Positions 39,640 through 47,305 of a stretch of 51,932 nucleotides of DNA are shown piece by piece. A model generated the notes under the pieces. The model saw only the letters and a program-made list of their open reading frames with translations. It was not told where the DNA came from and ran no database searches. The position numbers and the translations under genes are program-made. Source of the DNA: Acidimicrobiaceae bacterium (GTDB lineage Bacteria; Actinomycetota; Acidimicrobiia; Acidimicrobiales; UBA8190); the NCBI GenBank assembly GCA_003151955.1, contig PLZB01000070.1, positions 86,678-138,609 of the forward strand, in the 5' to 3' direction. Position 1 is the first letter of the stretch; every line of letters begins with the position of its first letter.

Positions 39640-41061
39640 GTGCCCGATCCCCCCGTCGGCCCCAGCGATTTTCCCCCGGACCTGGCCGAACGCTGGGCGG
39701 GCTCGTGCGGGGAGCGTGACGTGGACCCGGCCCACCTCTCCGGTCCAGAGGCGGCGGGGCTCCTCTCGGCGGTGGCCGGGGCCCTGGCCGCCGGCGGCCA
39801 CACCCCGGAGCTGAGCCGGGCGGCCCGGTGCTGGGGGGCCCGGTTCGTCTCCCCCGGGGAGGCCATCACGGCCCTCTCCTGTCTCCGGGAGGTCCTCGGG
39901 GCCGGGGGGACCCGCACGGGGCAGGCCCTCCACCGGATCCTCGACCGGCTCATGGTCGACGCCGTCGACGCCGCCGCCGGCCACCTCCGCCACGACGCCC
40001 GGACCGACCCCCTGACGGGCTGCGCCAACCGGCGGGCCCTGGCCGAGGAACTGGGCCGGGCCTCGGCCCTGGCCGCCTCCACCGGCCGGGAGCTGGCCGT
40101 GGCCGCCATCGACCTCGACGGGCTCAAGCGGATCAACGACACCGGGGGCCATGCCGCCGGTGACGCCGCCCTCCTCGGGTTGGTCGCCACCGTCAGCGGC
40201 GAGATGCGCGAGGGGGACAGCTTCTACCGGACGGGGGGTGACGAGTTCGTCCTCCTGGCCCCCTCGACCGATCTGGCCGGGGCCCGGGCCCTCCTCCAGG
40301 GCTGCTGGCTCAGGAGCGGCCCCGCCTTCAGCTGGGGGGTGGCCACCCTGGCCTCGGCCGGCCTCGAGCCGGGGGAGAACCCTCTCCTGGTCCTCGAGGC
40401 CGCCGACGCCGACCTCTACCAGCGCCGCCAGACCGACCGCCGGCCCCGGCCCACCATGAGCCGCTGGCGGACCCGGGCCGGCCTCTCCGCCGCCCTTCTC
40501 CTCGTCCTCGTCGTCCTCGGGGCCACCGACCTGTCCAACCGGTACACCCCGGTCCGGGCCCTCCCCCCGGCTCCCACCACCACCGTCCCCGCCCCGGCCC
40601 CGACCCCGTCCCCGTCCCCGGCGACACCGTCCCCGACAGCCGTCCCCGCTCCGGCCGCAACCACCCCGCCATCGACGCAGGCGGCCCCGGCGGTCACCCC
40701 GGCCCCCGGCCCGGCCACCGTCCCGGTGGCGGTGACCGCCATCCTCGTGAGCCACGTCGTCTCGGCCCCGAACCCCGTCGTCACCCCACCGCCCACCCCC
40801 TCCCCACCGGCCACCCTGACCACCGCGCCCACCGCGCCCACCGCGCCCACCACGCCGACCACTGCGACCACTCGGACAACGCCGACCACTCCGACCACTC
40901 CGACCACTCCGACGACGGTCCCCAACCGCCCCGACCACGACCGGTCCCCGGGAGGCGCCCGCGGTGACGACCGGGGAGCCGGGGGGCACCAGGGCGGGGG
41001 CCGGTCCGGGCGGGACGGGGGGGGCCGGCGGGGCCGGGAGGTCAGCGGCGGAGCTGACTGA
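39640..41061 (+). CDS. Diguanylate cyclase with C-terminal membrane anchor and Pro/Thr-rich outer tail
   Basis: A 473-residue protein: an all-helical N-terminal domain (about 1-115, resembling a heme-free sensor), a GGDEF domain at 120-275 with IDLDGLKRINDTGGHAAGD, active GGDEF at 199-203 and inhibitory-site REGD at 190-193. One membrane helix (about 284-301, LSAALLLVLVVLG) follows, then about 170 residues rich in Pro/Thr/Ala, with TPTTPTTPTTPTT repeats, and a Gly-rich end. The cyclase is cytoplasmic and the tail is predicted outside. GAGGAG lies 10 bases before GTG 39640. It is inserted between the desulfurase and mnmA genes, overlapping the convergent gene by 20 bases. Confidence 0.85.
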   Translation: MPDPPVGPSDFPPDLAERWAGSCGERDVDPAHLSGPEAAGLLSAVAGALAAGGHTPELSRAARCWGARFVSPGEAITALSCLREVLGAGGTRTGQALHRILDRLMVDAVDAAAGHLRHDARTDPLTGCANRRALAEELGRASALAASTGRELAVAAIDLDGLKRINDTGGHAAGDAALLGLVATVSGEMREGDSFYRTGGDEFVLLAPSTDLAGARALLQGCWLRSGPAFSWGVATLASAGLEPGENPLLVLEAADADLYQRRQTDRRPRPTMSRWRTRAGLSAALLLVLVVLGATDLSNRYTPVRALPPAPTTTVPAPAPTPSPSPATPSPTAVPAPAATTPPSTQAAPAVTPAPGPATVPVAVTAILVSHVVSAPNPVVTPPPTPSPPATLTTAPTAPTAPTTPTTATTRTTPTTPTTPTTPTTVPNRPDHDRSPGGARGDDRGAGGHQGGGRSGRDGGGRRGREVSGGAD

Positions 41062-42163
41062 GGACCCCGGCCATGACGGCCAGGGCGGTGTCGATCTCGT
41101 CCCCGGTGGTGGACCAGCCCAGGCTGAACCGGACGGCGGAGCGGGCCTCGGCCGGGGGGATCCCCATCGACAGGAGGACGTGGCTCGGCTCGAGGGCGCC
41201 GCTGGCGCAGGCGGAGCCGGCCGAGGCGGAGACGCCGGACTCGTCGAGGAGGAGGAGGAGCTCCTCACTGTCGAGGCCGGGGACGAGGACGTGGCAGGTC
41301 CCCGCCACCTTGTCGGCCGTCCCGGGGGGGACGGTGAGCCGGACGCCGTCGAGGGAGGCCAGGCCGGCCTGGAGCCGGTCCCGGAGGAAGCCGACCCGGG
41401 CCACCTCGTCGCTTCGGGAGGCGACGGTGGCGGCCAGGGCGGCGGCCAGGCCGGCGGCTCCGGCCACGTCCTGGGTCCCGGGCCTCCTCCCCCGCTCCTG
41501 GCTCCCCCCGAGGAGGAGGGGACCGAAGGGGGTGCCGGAGCGGACGACGAGGACCCCGATCCCCTTGGGGCCCCCGAACTTGTGGCCGCTGACCGAGACG
41601 AGGTCGCAGGGGGCGGCCAGCCGGGCCACGTCCAGCCAACAGACGCCGTGGACGGCGTCGGTGTGGAGGGCGGCCCCGGGGGCCCGGTCCCGGACCAGGG
41701 CGGCCACCTCGTCGAGGAGCTGGACCACCCCGACCTCGTTGTTGGCCAGGATGACCGAGACCACGCTGACGGAGGGGTCGAGGGCACTGTCCAGGGCCTC
41801 GAGGTCGACCCGGCCGGACCGGTCGACGGGGACGACCCTTCCCCCGACGGACCGGGTCGGCTCGAGGACGGCGTGGTGGTCGGCGGCGGTGCAGACAACC
41901 GGTCCGGGCCGGCCGGCCCGGACCCCGAGAACGGCCAGGTTGTCGGCCTCTGTCCCCCCCGAGGTGAAGACGACCTCGCCGGGGAGGCATCCCAGGCCTG
42001 CGGCGACGACCTCCCGGGCCTCGTCCAGGGCCTGCTGGGCCCGGCGGGCCGGGGTGTGGCTCCCCGAGGGGTTCCCGAAGCGGTCGGTGAGGAAGGGGAG
42101 CATGGCCTCGAGGACCCCGGGCCGGAGGGGGGTGGTGGCGGCGTGGTCGAGGTAGGCGGCCAT
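41042..42163 (-). CDS. Cysteine desulfurase (IscS/NifS family)
   Basis: A 373-residue PLP enzyme that releases sulphur from cysteine to its own Cys for tRNA thiolation and Fe-S assembly. Visible: YLDHAATTPLRPGVLEAML, TSGGTEADNLAVLGV, HTDAVHGVCWLDV, the PLP Lys in SVSGHKFGGPKGIGVL, the catalytic-Cys loop SAGSACASGALEPS and the C-terminal RFSLGWSTTGDEID. It is the likely donor for MnmA. ATG 42163 shares a base with the stop of the upstream membrane gene (TGATG). Confidence 0.94.
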   Translation of the reverse strand: MAAYLDHAATTPLRPGVLEAMLPFLTDRFGNPSGSHTPARRAQQALDEAREVVAAGLGCLPGEVVFTSGGTEADNLAVLGVRAGRPGPVVCTAADHHAVLEPTRSVGGRVVPVDRSGRVDLEALDSALDPSVSVVSVILANNEVGVVQLLDEVAALVRDRAPGAALHTDAVHGVCWLDVARLAAPCDLVSVSGHKFGGPKGIGVLVVRSGTPFGPLLLGGSQERGRRPGTQDVAGAAGLAAALAATVASRSDEVARVGFLRDRLQAGLASLDGVRLTVPPGTADKVAGTCHVLVPGLDSEELLLLLDESGVSASAGSACASGALEPSHVLLSMGIPPAEARSAVRFSLGWSTTGDEIDTALAVMAGVLSQLRR

Positions 42164-42702
42164 CAGGGCTGGACCACCATGAGGACGGTGGAGGCCAGGA
42201 AGACGGCGGCCAGGAAGCCGGCGGCGACGGCCAGCCGGCGGCCCGTCCGGGCCAGGTCCGTCCCCTCGCCCTCCCCGGCCAGTCGGGCCTGGATCCTCCG
42301 CTCCCCCGGCCAGACCAGGAGCTCGGCCAGGAGGGCGGCCAGGAGCCAGAGGAGGAGGCCGGCCAGGACGAAGGGGTCCCCGGCCCGGAAGGCCCCCCGG
42401 CTGTCGGCCAGGAGGGCGAAGCCGAAGAGGGGGACCCCGTAGAGGGCCCGGGCCGGCCAGTTCACCCCGGGCCGGAAATACCGACGGAGGCCCTCCCCGG
42501 TCGGGCCGTCGGTCCCCCGGGCGGCCCGGGCGGCCTGGACCCCGGTGAGAACCAGCGCCCCGAAGCCGACCAGGGCCGAGCCGACATGGAGGATGAGGAG
42601 GGCGCTGTAGCCGGCGTCGCTGGGAACGGGGGGCCGGGACACCCCTTCATGATCCCACCGCGGAGAGAGGCCGGCGCCCTGGGTCCCGCCACCCACCGCC
42701 AC
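42163..42702 (-). CDS. Four-helix membrane protein, possibly DUF2269-like
   Basis: About 179 residues with four membrane helices (GYSALLILHVGSALVGFGALV, ALYGVPLFGFALL, FVLAGLLLWLLAALLAELLV and LAVAAGFLAAVFLASTVLMV). The first helix with LHVGSALVGFG resembles the DUF2269 group; function unknown. Start choice is difficult: GTG 42702 has TATTGT seven bases upstream; ATG/GTG at 42708/42711 lie nearer the box; GTG 42642 gives the shortest conserved N-terminus. Translation is coupled to the desulfurase gene. Confidence 0.65.
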   Translation of the reverse strand: MAVGGGTQGAGLSPRWDHEGVSRPPVPSDAGYSALLILHVGSALVGFGALVLTGVQAARAARGTDGPTGEGLRRYFRPGVNWPARALYGVPLFGFALLADSRGAFRAGDPFVLAGLLLWLLAALLAELLVWPGERRIQARLAGEGEGTDLARTGRRLAVAAGFLAAVFLASTVLMVVQP

Positions 42703-42709
42703 TCTCATC

Positions 42710-42715
42710 ACAATA
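42710..42715 (-). promoter_or_regulatory. -10 box of the membrane-protein / desulfurase operon
   Basis: TATTGT, seven bases, then GTG 42702, in an unusually AT-rich spot of the 178-base gap before galT. Confidence 0.5.
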
Positions 42716-42812
42716 TTTCAACAACGACCCCCGGGAGACCTTCCAGGATGGGGGGGAGGGCCCGAAGAAGAGAAGGGGAAAGCCGGATTACTGGAACAGG
42801 CGGACCTCCCGC

Positions 42813-42833
42813 TACCGTGGGAGACGGTACGGT
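42813..42833 (+). promoter_or_regulatory. Palindrome and -10-like box upstream of galT
   Basis: TACCGT and ACGGTA form an exact inverted repeat with a 5-base spacer (42813-42829) and overlap TACGGT (42828-42833). This may be a promoter with operator for galT, with a leader of about 40 bases. No regulator is known here. Confidence 0.4.
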
Positions 42834-42880
42834 AACCAGGGGAGAGAGTTGACGGGATTGAAGATGCCGGGGACCTGGGA

Positions 42881-43861
42881 ATGAACCAACTGCGCCTCGA
42901 CCCCCTCACGGGACGGTGGGTGGTGGTGAGCGTCGATCGGGCCGAGCGTCCGGCCGCCTTCGCTCCCCCGACCGCTCCCCAGGCCGACACCTCCCGGCCC
43001 TGCCCCTTCTGCCCCGGCCACGAGGAGTCGACCCCCCCGGCCCTCGAGACCTACGGCTCCTCCGGCTCCTGGCTGGTCCGGGTCGTCCCCAACCTCTACC
43101 CCGCCTTCGAGGGGGACCACCCCTTCATCGTCGAGCACCGGGGACCCGTCTTCACCCAGGCCACCGCTGGAGGGATCCACGAGGTCCTCGTCCTCTCCCC
43201 CGACCACGACACCGGCTGGGACCGGATCTCCGAGGAGCAGGCCGGCCTGGTCATGGCCGCCATCCGGGACCGGATCGAGGAGCACTCCACCGTCCCCGGC
43301 CTCCGCTACAGCCAGGCCATCGTCAACGCCGGCCGGGAGGCGGGGGCCTCCCTCGACCATCCCCACGGCCAGCTCCTCGGCATGTCCTTCGTCCCGAGGG
43401 AGCTGGCCGAGGAGCAGGCCGGCTTCGCCCGCTTCGCCGGCCGCTGCCTCCTCTGCACCACCGCCGACGCCGAGGAGGCCGACGGCTACCGGGTCGTCTA
43501 CGCCGACGACCGGGTCCTCGTCATCTGCCCCTTCTGGAGCGGATCCCCCTACGAGATGCTCCTCATCCCCCGGACCCACAGCCCCCACCTCCACCGGGCC
43601 ACCCCCGCCGACCTCGTGGCCGTGGGCCGGGCCCTGCGGACGGTCCTGGCCGACCTGAAGGCCACCCTGGGCGACGTCGCCTACAACCTCGTCTTCCACT
43701 CCGCCCCCTACCGGGCCTCCGAGCCCTACCACTGGCACGTCCACCTCTCCCCCAAGCTCACCACCACGGCCGGCTTCGAGCTCGGGACGGGGGTCCTCAT
43801 CAACATCGTCGCCCCCGAGCAGGCCGCCGAGGAGCTCCGGGTGGCAGTCCCCGCCTACTGA
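42881..43861 (+). CDS. galT: Galactose-1-phosphate uridylyltransferase family protein
   Basis: A 326-residue GalT-fold enzyme of the HIT superfamily, which exchanges UMP between UDP-glucose and galactose-1-phosphate. It starts NQLRLDPLTGRWVVVSVDRA; zinc-type CPFCPGHEE follows, then VVPNLYPAFEG, the active-site ASLDHPHGQLLG with the nucleophilic His, a second zinc-type pair (CLLC) and the C-terminal HWHVHLSPKL. No galK or galE is adjacent, so a related nucleotidyltransferase role (ADP-sugar phosphorylase type) is possible. The ATG at 42881 gives the family N-terminus. Confidence 0.85.
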   Translation: MNQLRLDPLTGRWVVVSVDRAERPAAFAPPTAPQADTSRPCPFCPGHEESTPPALETYGSSGSWLVRVVPNLYPAFEGDHPFIVEHRGPVFTQATAGGIHEVLVLSPDHDTGWDRISEEQAGLVMAAIRDRIEEHSTVPGLRYSQAIVNAGREAGASLDHPHGQLLGMSFVPRELAEEQAGFARFAGRCLLCTTADAEEADGYRVVYADDRVLVICPFWSGSPYEMLLIPRTHSPHLHRATPADLVAVGRALRTVLADLKATLGDVAYNLVFHSAPYRASEPYHWHVHLSPKLTTTAGFELGTGVLINIVAPEQAAEELRVAVPAY

Positions 43862-43882
43862 CCGACTGCAGTTGGGTCGGCC

Positions 43883-44938
43883 TCAGCCCCGGAAGACGTC
43901 CCCGACCCCCCGGTAGAGGTCGAGGTCGACCGTCTTCGACTCCCCCACCGCCTCGGCCAGGGGGACCCGGACGATCCGGCCGGCCTGGAGGGCCACCATC
44001 GTCCCGAAGGCCCCCTCGTGGACGGCGGCCACCGCCGCCACCCCGAACCGGGTGGCGAGCACCCGGTCGAAGGCGGTCGGGGTCCCGCCCCGCTGGATGT
44101 GGCCCAGGATGGTGACCCGGGACTCGTAGCCGGTCCGCTTCTCGATCTCCTCGGCCACCCAGGTCCCGATCCCCCCCAGCCGGGCGTGGCCGAACTGGTC
44201 GACGGCGTCGGTGGAGGTGGCCCAGCGGGCCGCCTCGGCGTCGGGGCCTTCGGCCGGGACGGCCCCCTCGGAGACGACCAGGATGGAGGAGAACCTCCCC
44301 CCCTGGTGCCGGGCCCGGAGCCGCTCGCAGACCTCCCCGAGGTCGAAGGGGACCTCGGGGACGAGGATCTCGGCCGCCCCCCCGGCCAGGCCGGCGTGGG
44401 TGGCGATCCAGCCGGCGTGCCGTCCCATGACCTCGCAGACGATGACCCGGTGGTGGGACTCCGCCGTGGTCCGGAGCCGGTCGAGGGCCTCGGTGGCGAC
44501 CTGGACGGCGGTGTCGAAGCCGAAGGTGACCTCGGTGGCCGAGAGGTCGTTGTCGATCGTCTTCGGGACCCCGACGGCGTGGACCCCGAGGTCCCCGAGC
44601 CGGTTGGCCACCCCCAGGGTGTCCTCACCCCCGATGACGATGAGGGCGTCGATCCCGACATCGGCGAGGGTCGAGAGGACCTGCCCCGGGCCTTCGTCGG
44701 TCTTGAAGGGGTTCGTCCTCGAGGTCCCCAGGATCGTCCCCCCCAGGGGGAGGATGTCCCGGCAGCGGTCCGGGTCGAGGGGGACGGTCTTCCCCTCGAC
44801 GACCCCCCGCCAGCCGTCGAGGAACCCGACGGCCTCGTCCCCGTGGTTGACCGCCCCGGCCAGGACGACGGCCCGGATGACGGCGTTCAGCCCCGGGCAG
44901 TCCCCACCCCCGGTCAGGATCCCGATCCGCATCGTCAC
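43883..44938 (-). CDS. pfp: 6-phosphofructokinase, predicted pyrophosphate-dependent
   Basis: A 351-residue PfkA-family enzyme phosphorylating fructose-6-phosphate. GILTGGGDCPGLNAVIRAVV, TILGTSRTNPF, VIGGEDTLGVANRL, VGVPKTIDNDLSATE, VMGRHAGWIATHAGLAGG and ILGHIQRGGTPTAFDR are present. The two residues that separate donors (E. coli numbers 104 and 124) are Asp (GGEDT) and Lys (PKTIDND), the pattern of PPi-dependent enzymes, whereas ATP-type actinobacterial enzymes have Gly at 104 (GGEGT). The predicted reaction is therefore reversible. ATG overlaps the enoyl-CoA hydratase stop. Confidence 0.85.
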   Translation of the reverse strand: MTMRIGILTGGGDCPGLNAVIRAVVLAGAVNHGDEAVGFLDGWRGVVEGKTVPLDPDRCRDILPLGGTILGTSRTNPFKTDEGPGQVLSTLADVGIDALIVIGGEDTLGVANRLGDLGVHAVGVPKTIDNDLSATEVTFGFDTAVQVATEALDRLRTTAESHHRVIVCEVMGRHAGWIATHAGLAGGAAEILVPEVPFDLGEVCERLRARHQGGRFSSILVVSEGAVPAEGPDAEAARWATSTDAVDQFGHARLGGIGTWVAEEIEKRTGYESRVTILGHIQRGGTPTAFDRVLATRFGVAAVAAVHEGAFGTMVALQAGRIVRVPLAEAVGESKTVDLDLYRGVGDVFRG

Positions 44939-45723
44939 CGACCGGTGAAGGTCGCCTTCCCGGGACCCTGGTCGAGGAAGGAGGCGATCCCCGCCTTGGC
45001 GTCCTCGGTGTGGAAGACCTGGACGAACTCGGTCCGCTCCAGGCCGAGCCCGATCTCGAGGTCCCCGTCGAGACCCCGGTCGACGGCCCGCTTGACCATG
45101 GCCTGGGCCAGGAGCGGTCCTCGGGCCAGCGACCCGGCCAGCTCCAGGGCCGACGCCAGGACCTGGTCGGGGGGGACGACCCGGTCGGCCAGGCCCATCC
45201 GGAGGGCCTCCTCGGCCCCGACCTGCCGGCCGGTGAGCATGAGGTCCTTGGCCCGGGAGGGTCCGACCAGCCGGGGGAGCCGCTGGGTGGCCCCCCCGCC
45301 GGGGATGATCCCGAGGAGGATCTCGGGCTGGCCCAGCCTGGCGTCCTCGGCCACGACCCGGAGGTCGCAGGCCAGGGCCAGCTCGAGGCCCCCGCCCAGG
45401 GCATAGCCGTTGACGGCGGCGACCGTGGCCCGGGGGAGGCCGGCCAGGGCCCCCGTGACCAGGTGGAACTGGGCCGCAGCCCGCTCGGGACCACCCTCGT
45501 CGTTGAACTCGGCCACATCGGCCCCCGCCGCGAAGATCCTGGGTCCCCCCCAGAGGACGAGGGCCCCGGGGGGGTCCTCGGTGAGCTCCCGGATCCGGTC
45601 GCCCAGCCAGTCGAGGAGGGCGGCCGAGAGGGCGTTCATCTTGGGCCGGTTCAGCGTCAGGAGGGCCACCCCGTCGGGACGGCGCTCGAGGAGGACGATG
45701 TCCTGGGGGGAGTCCTCGGCCAT
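44935..45723 (-). CDS. Enoyl-CoA hydratase/isomerase family protein
   Basis: A 262-residue crotonase-fold enzyme. VALLTLNRPKMNALSAALLD, FAAGADVAEF (oxyanion hole), VNGYALGGGLELALACDLRV with the first catalytic Glu, and GQPEILLGIIPGGGATQRLP with the second Glu are complete, so hydratase activity on enoyl-CoA is likely. The C-terminus continues with typical helices (FHTEDAKAGIASFLD). ATG 45723 has TACGGT six bases upstream, and its stop overlaps pfp (ATGA). Fatty or branched-acid breakdown fits the neighbouring meaB. Confidence 0.9.
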   Translation of the reverse strand: MAEDSPQDIVLLERRPDGVALLTLNRPKMNALSAALLDWLGDRIRELTEDPPGALVLWGGPRIFAAGADVAEFNDEGGPERAAAQFHLVTGALAGLPRATVAAVNGYALGGGLELALACDLRVVAEDARLGQPEILLGIIPGGGATQRLPRLVGPSRAKDLMLTGRQVGAEEALRMGLADRVVPPDQVLASALELAGSLARGPLLAQAMVKRAVDRGLDGDLEIGLGLERTEFVQVFHTEDAKAGIASFLDQGPGKATFTGR

Positions 45724-45729
45724 GGATGG

Positions 45730-45735
45730 ACCGTA
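45730..45735 (-). promoter_or_regulatory. -10 box of the hydratase-phosphofructokinase operon
   Basis: TACGGT, six bases (CCATCC), then ATG 45723: a textbook example of the leaderless spacing in this window. Confidence 0.6.
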
Positions 45736-45770
45736 CCCGATCGGCCCGCCGGCCGCCGGGGTCGGGCCGG

Positions 45771-46808
45771 TCAGGCCGGAGGCCCCGCCCCGGTCCGGCC
45801 CACCCGGCCGATGAGGTCGTCGGCCGCCTCGTAGGGGTCGGTCCGGCCCTCGACCACGGCGGCGACGACCTCCCCGAACGTGTCCCCGGCGCAGAGGGCC
45901 TCGATCTCCTGGCCGATCCGGGCCGAGAGGATCTGCCGGAGCTCCCGCTCGAGCCGGTCCCGCCGGTGAGCCTCGAGGAGCCCCCGGTCGGCCAGAGAGG
46001 CCCGGTGCCGGCCGACGGCCTCCCAGAGGGTCTCGACCCCCTCCCCGGTGGAAGCCACCGTCTCGATGATGGGGGGCCGCCAGTCCCCGAGGACGCTCAG
46101 GTCGAGCATCTGGTCGAGGTCCCGCCTCGTCTCCCGGGCCCCGGGGAGGTCGGCCTTGTTGATGACGAAGAGGTCGGCCACCTCGAGGAGGCCGGCCTTG
46201 TTGGCCTGGACGGCGTCCCCCCAGCGGGGGTTCACCACCACCACCGTCGTGTCCGTGGCCGAGGCCACCTCCACCTCGACCTGGCCCACCCCCACCGTCT
46301 CCACCAGGACCAGGGGGAACCCCGACGCGGCCAGGACCCGGATGGCCTCGGGAACGGCGCTCGTCAGGCCCCCGAGATGGCCCCGGGTGGCCATCGACCG
46401 GATGTAGACCTCCTCGTCGAGGGCATGGTCCTGCATCCGGATCCGGTCCCCCAGGATGGCCCCCCCGGAGAAGGGGGAGGAGGGGTCGACGGCCAGGACG
46501 GCCAGCGGCCCGGGCTCGTGGAGCCGGGCCTCGCCCACCAGCCGGGAGGTCAGGGTCGACTTCCCCGCCCCCGGCGCCCCCGTGATCCCCACCGTCCAGG
46601 CCTCCCCACCGGACCGGTAGGCGAGGCCCGCCACGGCCCGACCCCGGTCCCCCCCCCGCTCCACCGAGGAGAGGAGCCGGGCCAGGGCCACCCGGTCACC
46701 CCCGGTGGCGGCGGCAAGCTGGAGGGCGGGGTCGGCGTCCCGCTCCCGCCCGGGGACGTGCCCGGCCCGCTCAGTCCCCGAAGCGGCGGAGGGATCGGCA
46801 GCGTCCAT
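45771..46808 (-). CDS. meaB: MeaB/ArgK-type GTPase, methylmalonyl-CoA mutase chaperone
   Basis: A 345-residue G3E GTPase that guards cobalamin loading and repair of methylmalonyl-CoA mutase. Walker A is GITGAPGAGKSTLTSRLVGE, switch regions AVDPSSPFSGGAILGDRIRM and IRSMATRGHLGGL, the G3 region LVETVGVGQVEVEV, and the specificity motif NKAD. The C-terminal dimerisation helix arm follows. The mutase genes are not in this window. A TAACCT box lies 11 bases before the ATG. Its presence implies a propionate or branched-chain degradation route. Confidence 0.92.
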   Translation of the reverse strand: MDAADPSAASGTERAGHVPGRERDADPALQLAAATGGDRVALARLLSSVERGGDRGRAVAGLAYRSGGEAWTVGITGAPGAGKSTLTSRLVGEARLHEPGPLAVLAVDPSSPFSGGAILGDRIRMQDHALDEEVYIRSMATRGHLGGLTSAVPEAIRVLAASGFPLVLVETVGVGQVEVEVASATDTTVVVVNPRWGDAVQANKAGLLEVADLFVINKADLPGARETRRDLDQMLDLSVLGDWRPPIIETVASTGEGVETLWEAVGRHRASLADRGLLEAHRRDRLERELRQILSARIGQEIEALCAGDTFGEVVAAVVEGRTDPYEAADDLIGRVGRTGAGPPA

Positions 46809-46850
46809 GGTGGAGGCCGAGGTTAGGAGAGGGCGGGAGGTCCCGGGAAA

Positions 46851-47015
46851 TCAGGCTCTGTCTGACAATCCCGACAACCACTCGCTGAAGCTCTCGGCGA
46901 CTGGTTGGAGATCCTGGTTCGGGCCGTCCTCGTGGTACCACCACACCACGCCGGACAGATCCGGAGAAGGGCTCAGAAGACAGGCCAGGTCCCCGCCTCC
47001 AGCCTCCTCCGATTT
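46851..47015 (-). pseudogene. SUKH (SMI1/KNR4)-type immunity protein, C-terminal remnant
   Basis: The minus strand reads KSEEAGGGDLACLLSPSPDL then SGVVWWYHEDGPNQ and VAESFSEWLSGLSDRA-stop. The order GDLxCL-SP-P, GxVWWYHE, xVAxSFxEWL is the C-terminal signature of SUKH proteins, which neutralise polymorphic nuclease toxins. There is no start: a TAG, the stop of the adjacent small membrane gene, lies immediately before it in the same frame, and the N-terminal two-thirds are missing. Less GC-rich codons (CTT, CAA, TTG, TCA, AGA) support foreign origin. Probably a deletion scar of a toxin/immunity island. Confidence 0.65.
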
Positions 47016-47303
47016 CTAGAGAAGCTGCTTCACGATCAGGATGAGTCCGATCAGCGCCACAGCGCCGCCCATGACGCTTCCGGCGATATTTGCCCACCGC
47101 GTGTCGAGCTTGTGAAGCAGCAGCTCAACATTCGACGGCTTCTGAAGGGGGAGGTAGGCCTGCGCCTCGACCTTGATGACTCGACGCCGACGGGCACGCT
47201 CTCGGAGGAGACACATCGCAACTGTGAGAGCACCGACGATGACCGCTTCGACATTGCCCGAGATCTGTCCCGATCCACCGAGTGATCCCTGCAGAGCCCC
47301 CAC
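47016..47303 (-). CDS. Small two-helix membrane protein, unknown
   Basis: A 95-residue ORF starting at GTG 47303, two bases after the murA stop. It has a hydrophobic segment (VEAVIVGALTVAMCLL, about 18-33), a basic stretch RERARRRRVIKV, a middle part KPSNVELLLHKLDTRWANIA and a second helix (SVMGGAVALIGLILIVKQLL) at the C-terminus. Codon use is less GC-rich than in neighbours (ATC/CTT/ACA/TCG mixed), like the SUKH remnant that continues in the same frame after its TAG. It could itself be chimeric or degenerate. No family recognised. Confidence 0.45.
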   Translation of the reverse strand: MGALQGSLGGSGQISGNVEAVIVGALTVAMCLLRERARRRRVIKVEAQAYLPLQKPSNVELLLHKLDTRWANIAGSVMGGAVALIGLILIVKQLL

Positions 47304-47305
47304 CC

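Noticed and set aside
40416..40925. Minus-strand VVGVVGVVG-rich frame
   Set aside because: It is the complement of the ACC-ACT-CCG tandem codons that encode the Thr/Pro tail of the cyclase.
46855..46880. CTCTGTCTGACA, resembling an insertion-sequence end
   Set aside because: No second inverted repeat, target duplication or transposase is present; the bases are the coding end of the SUKH remnant.
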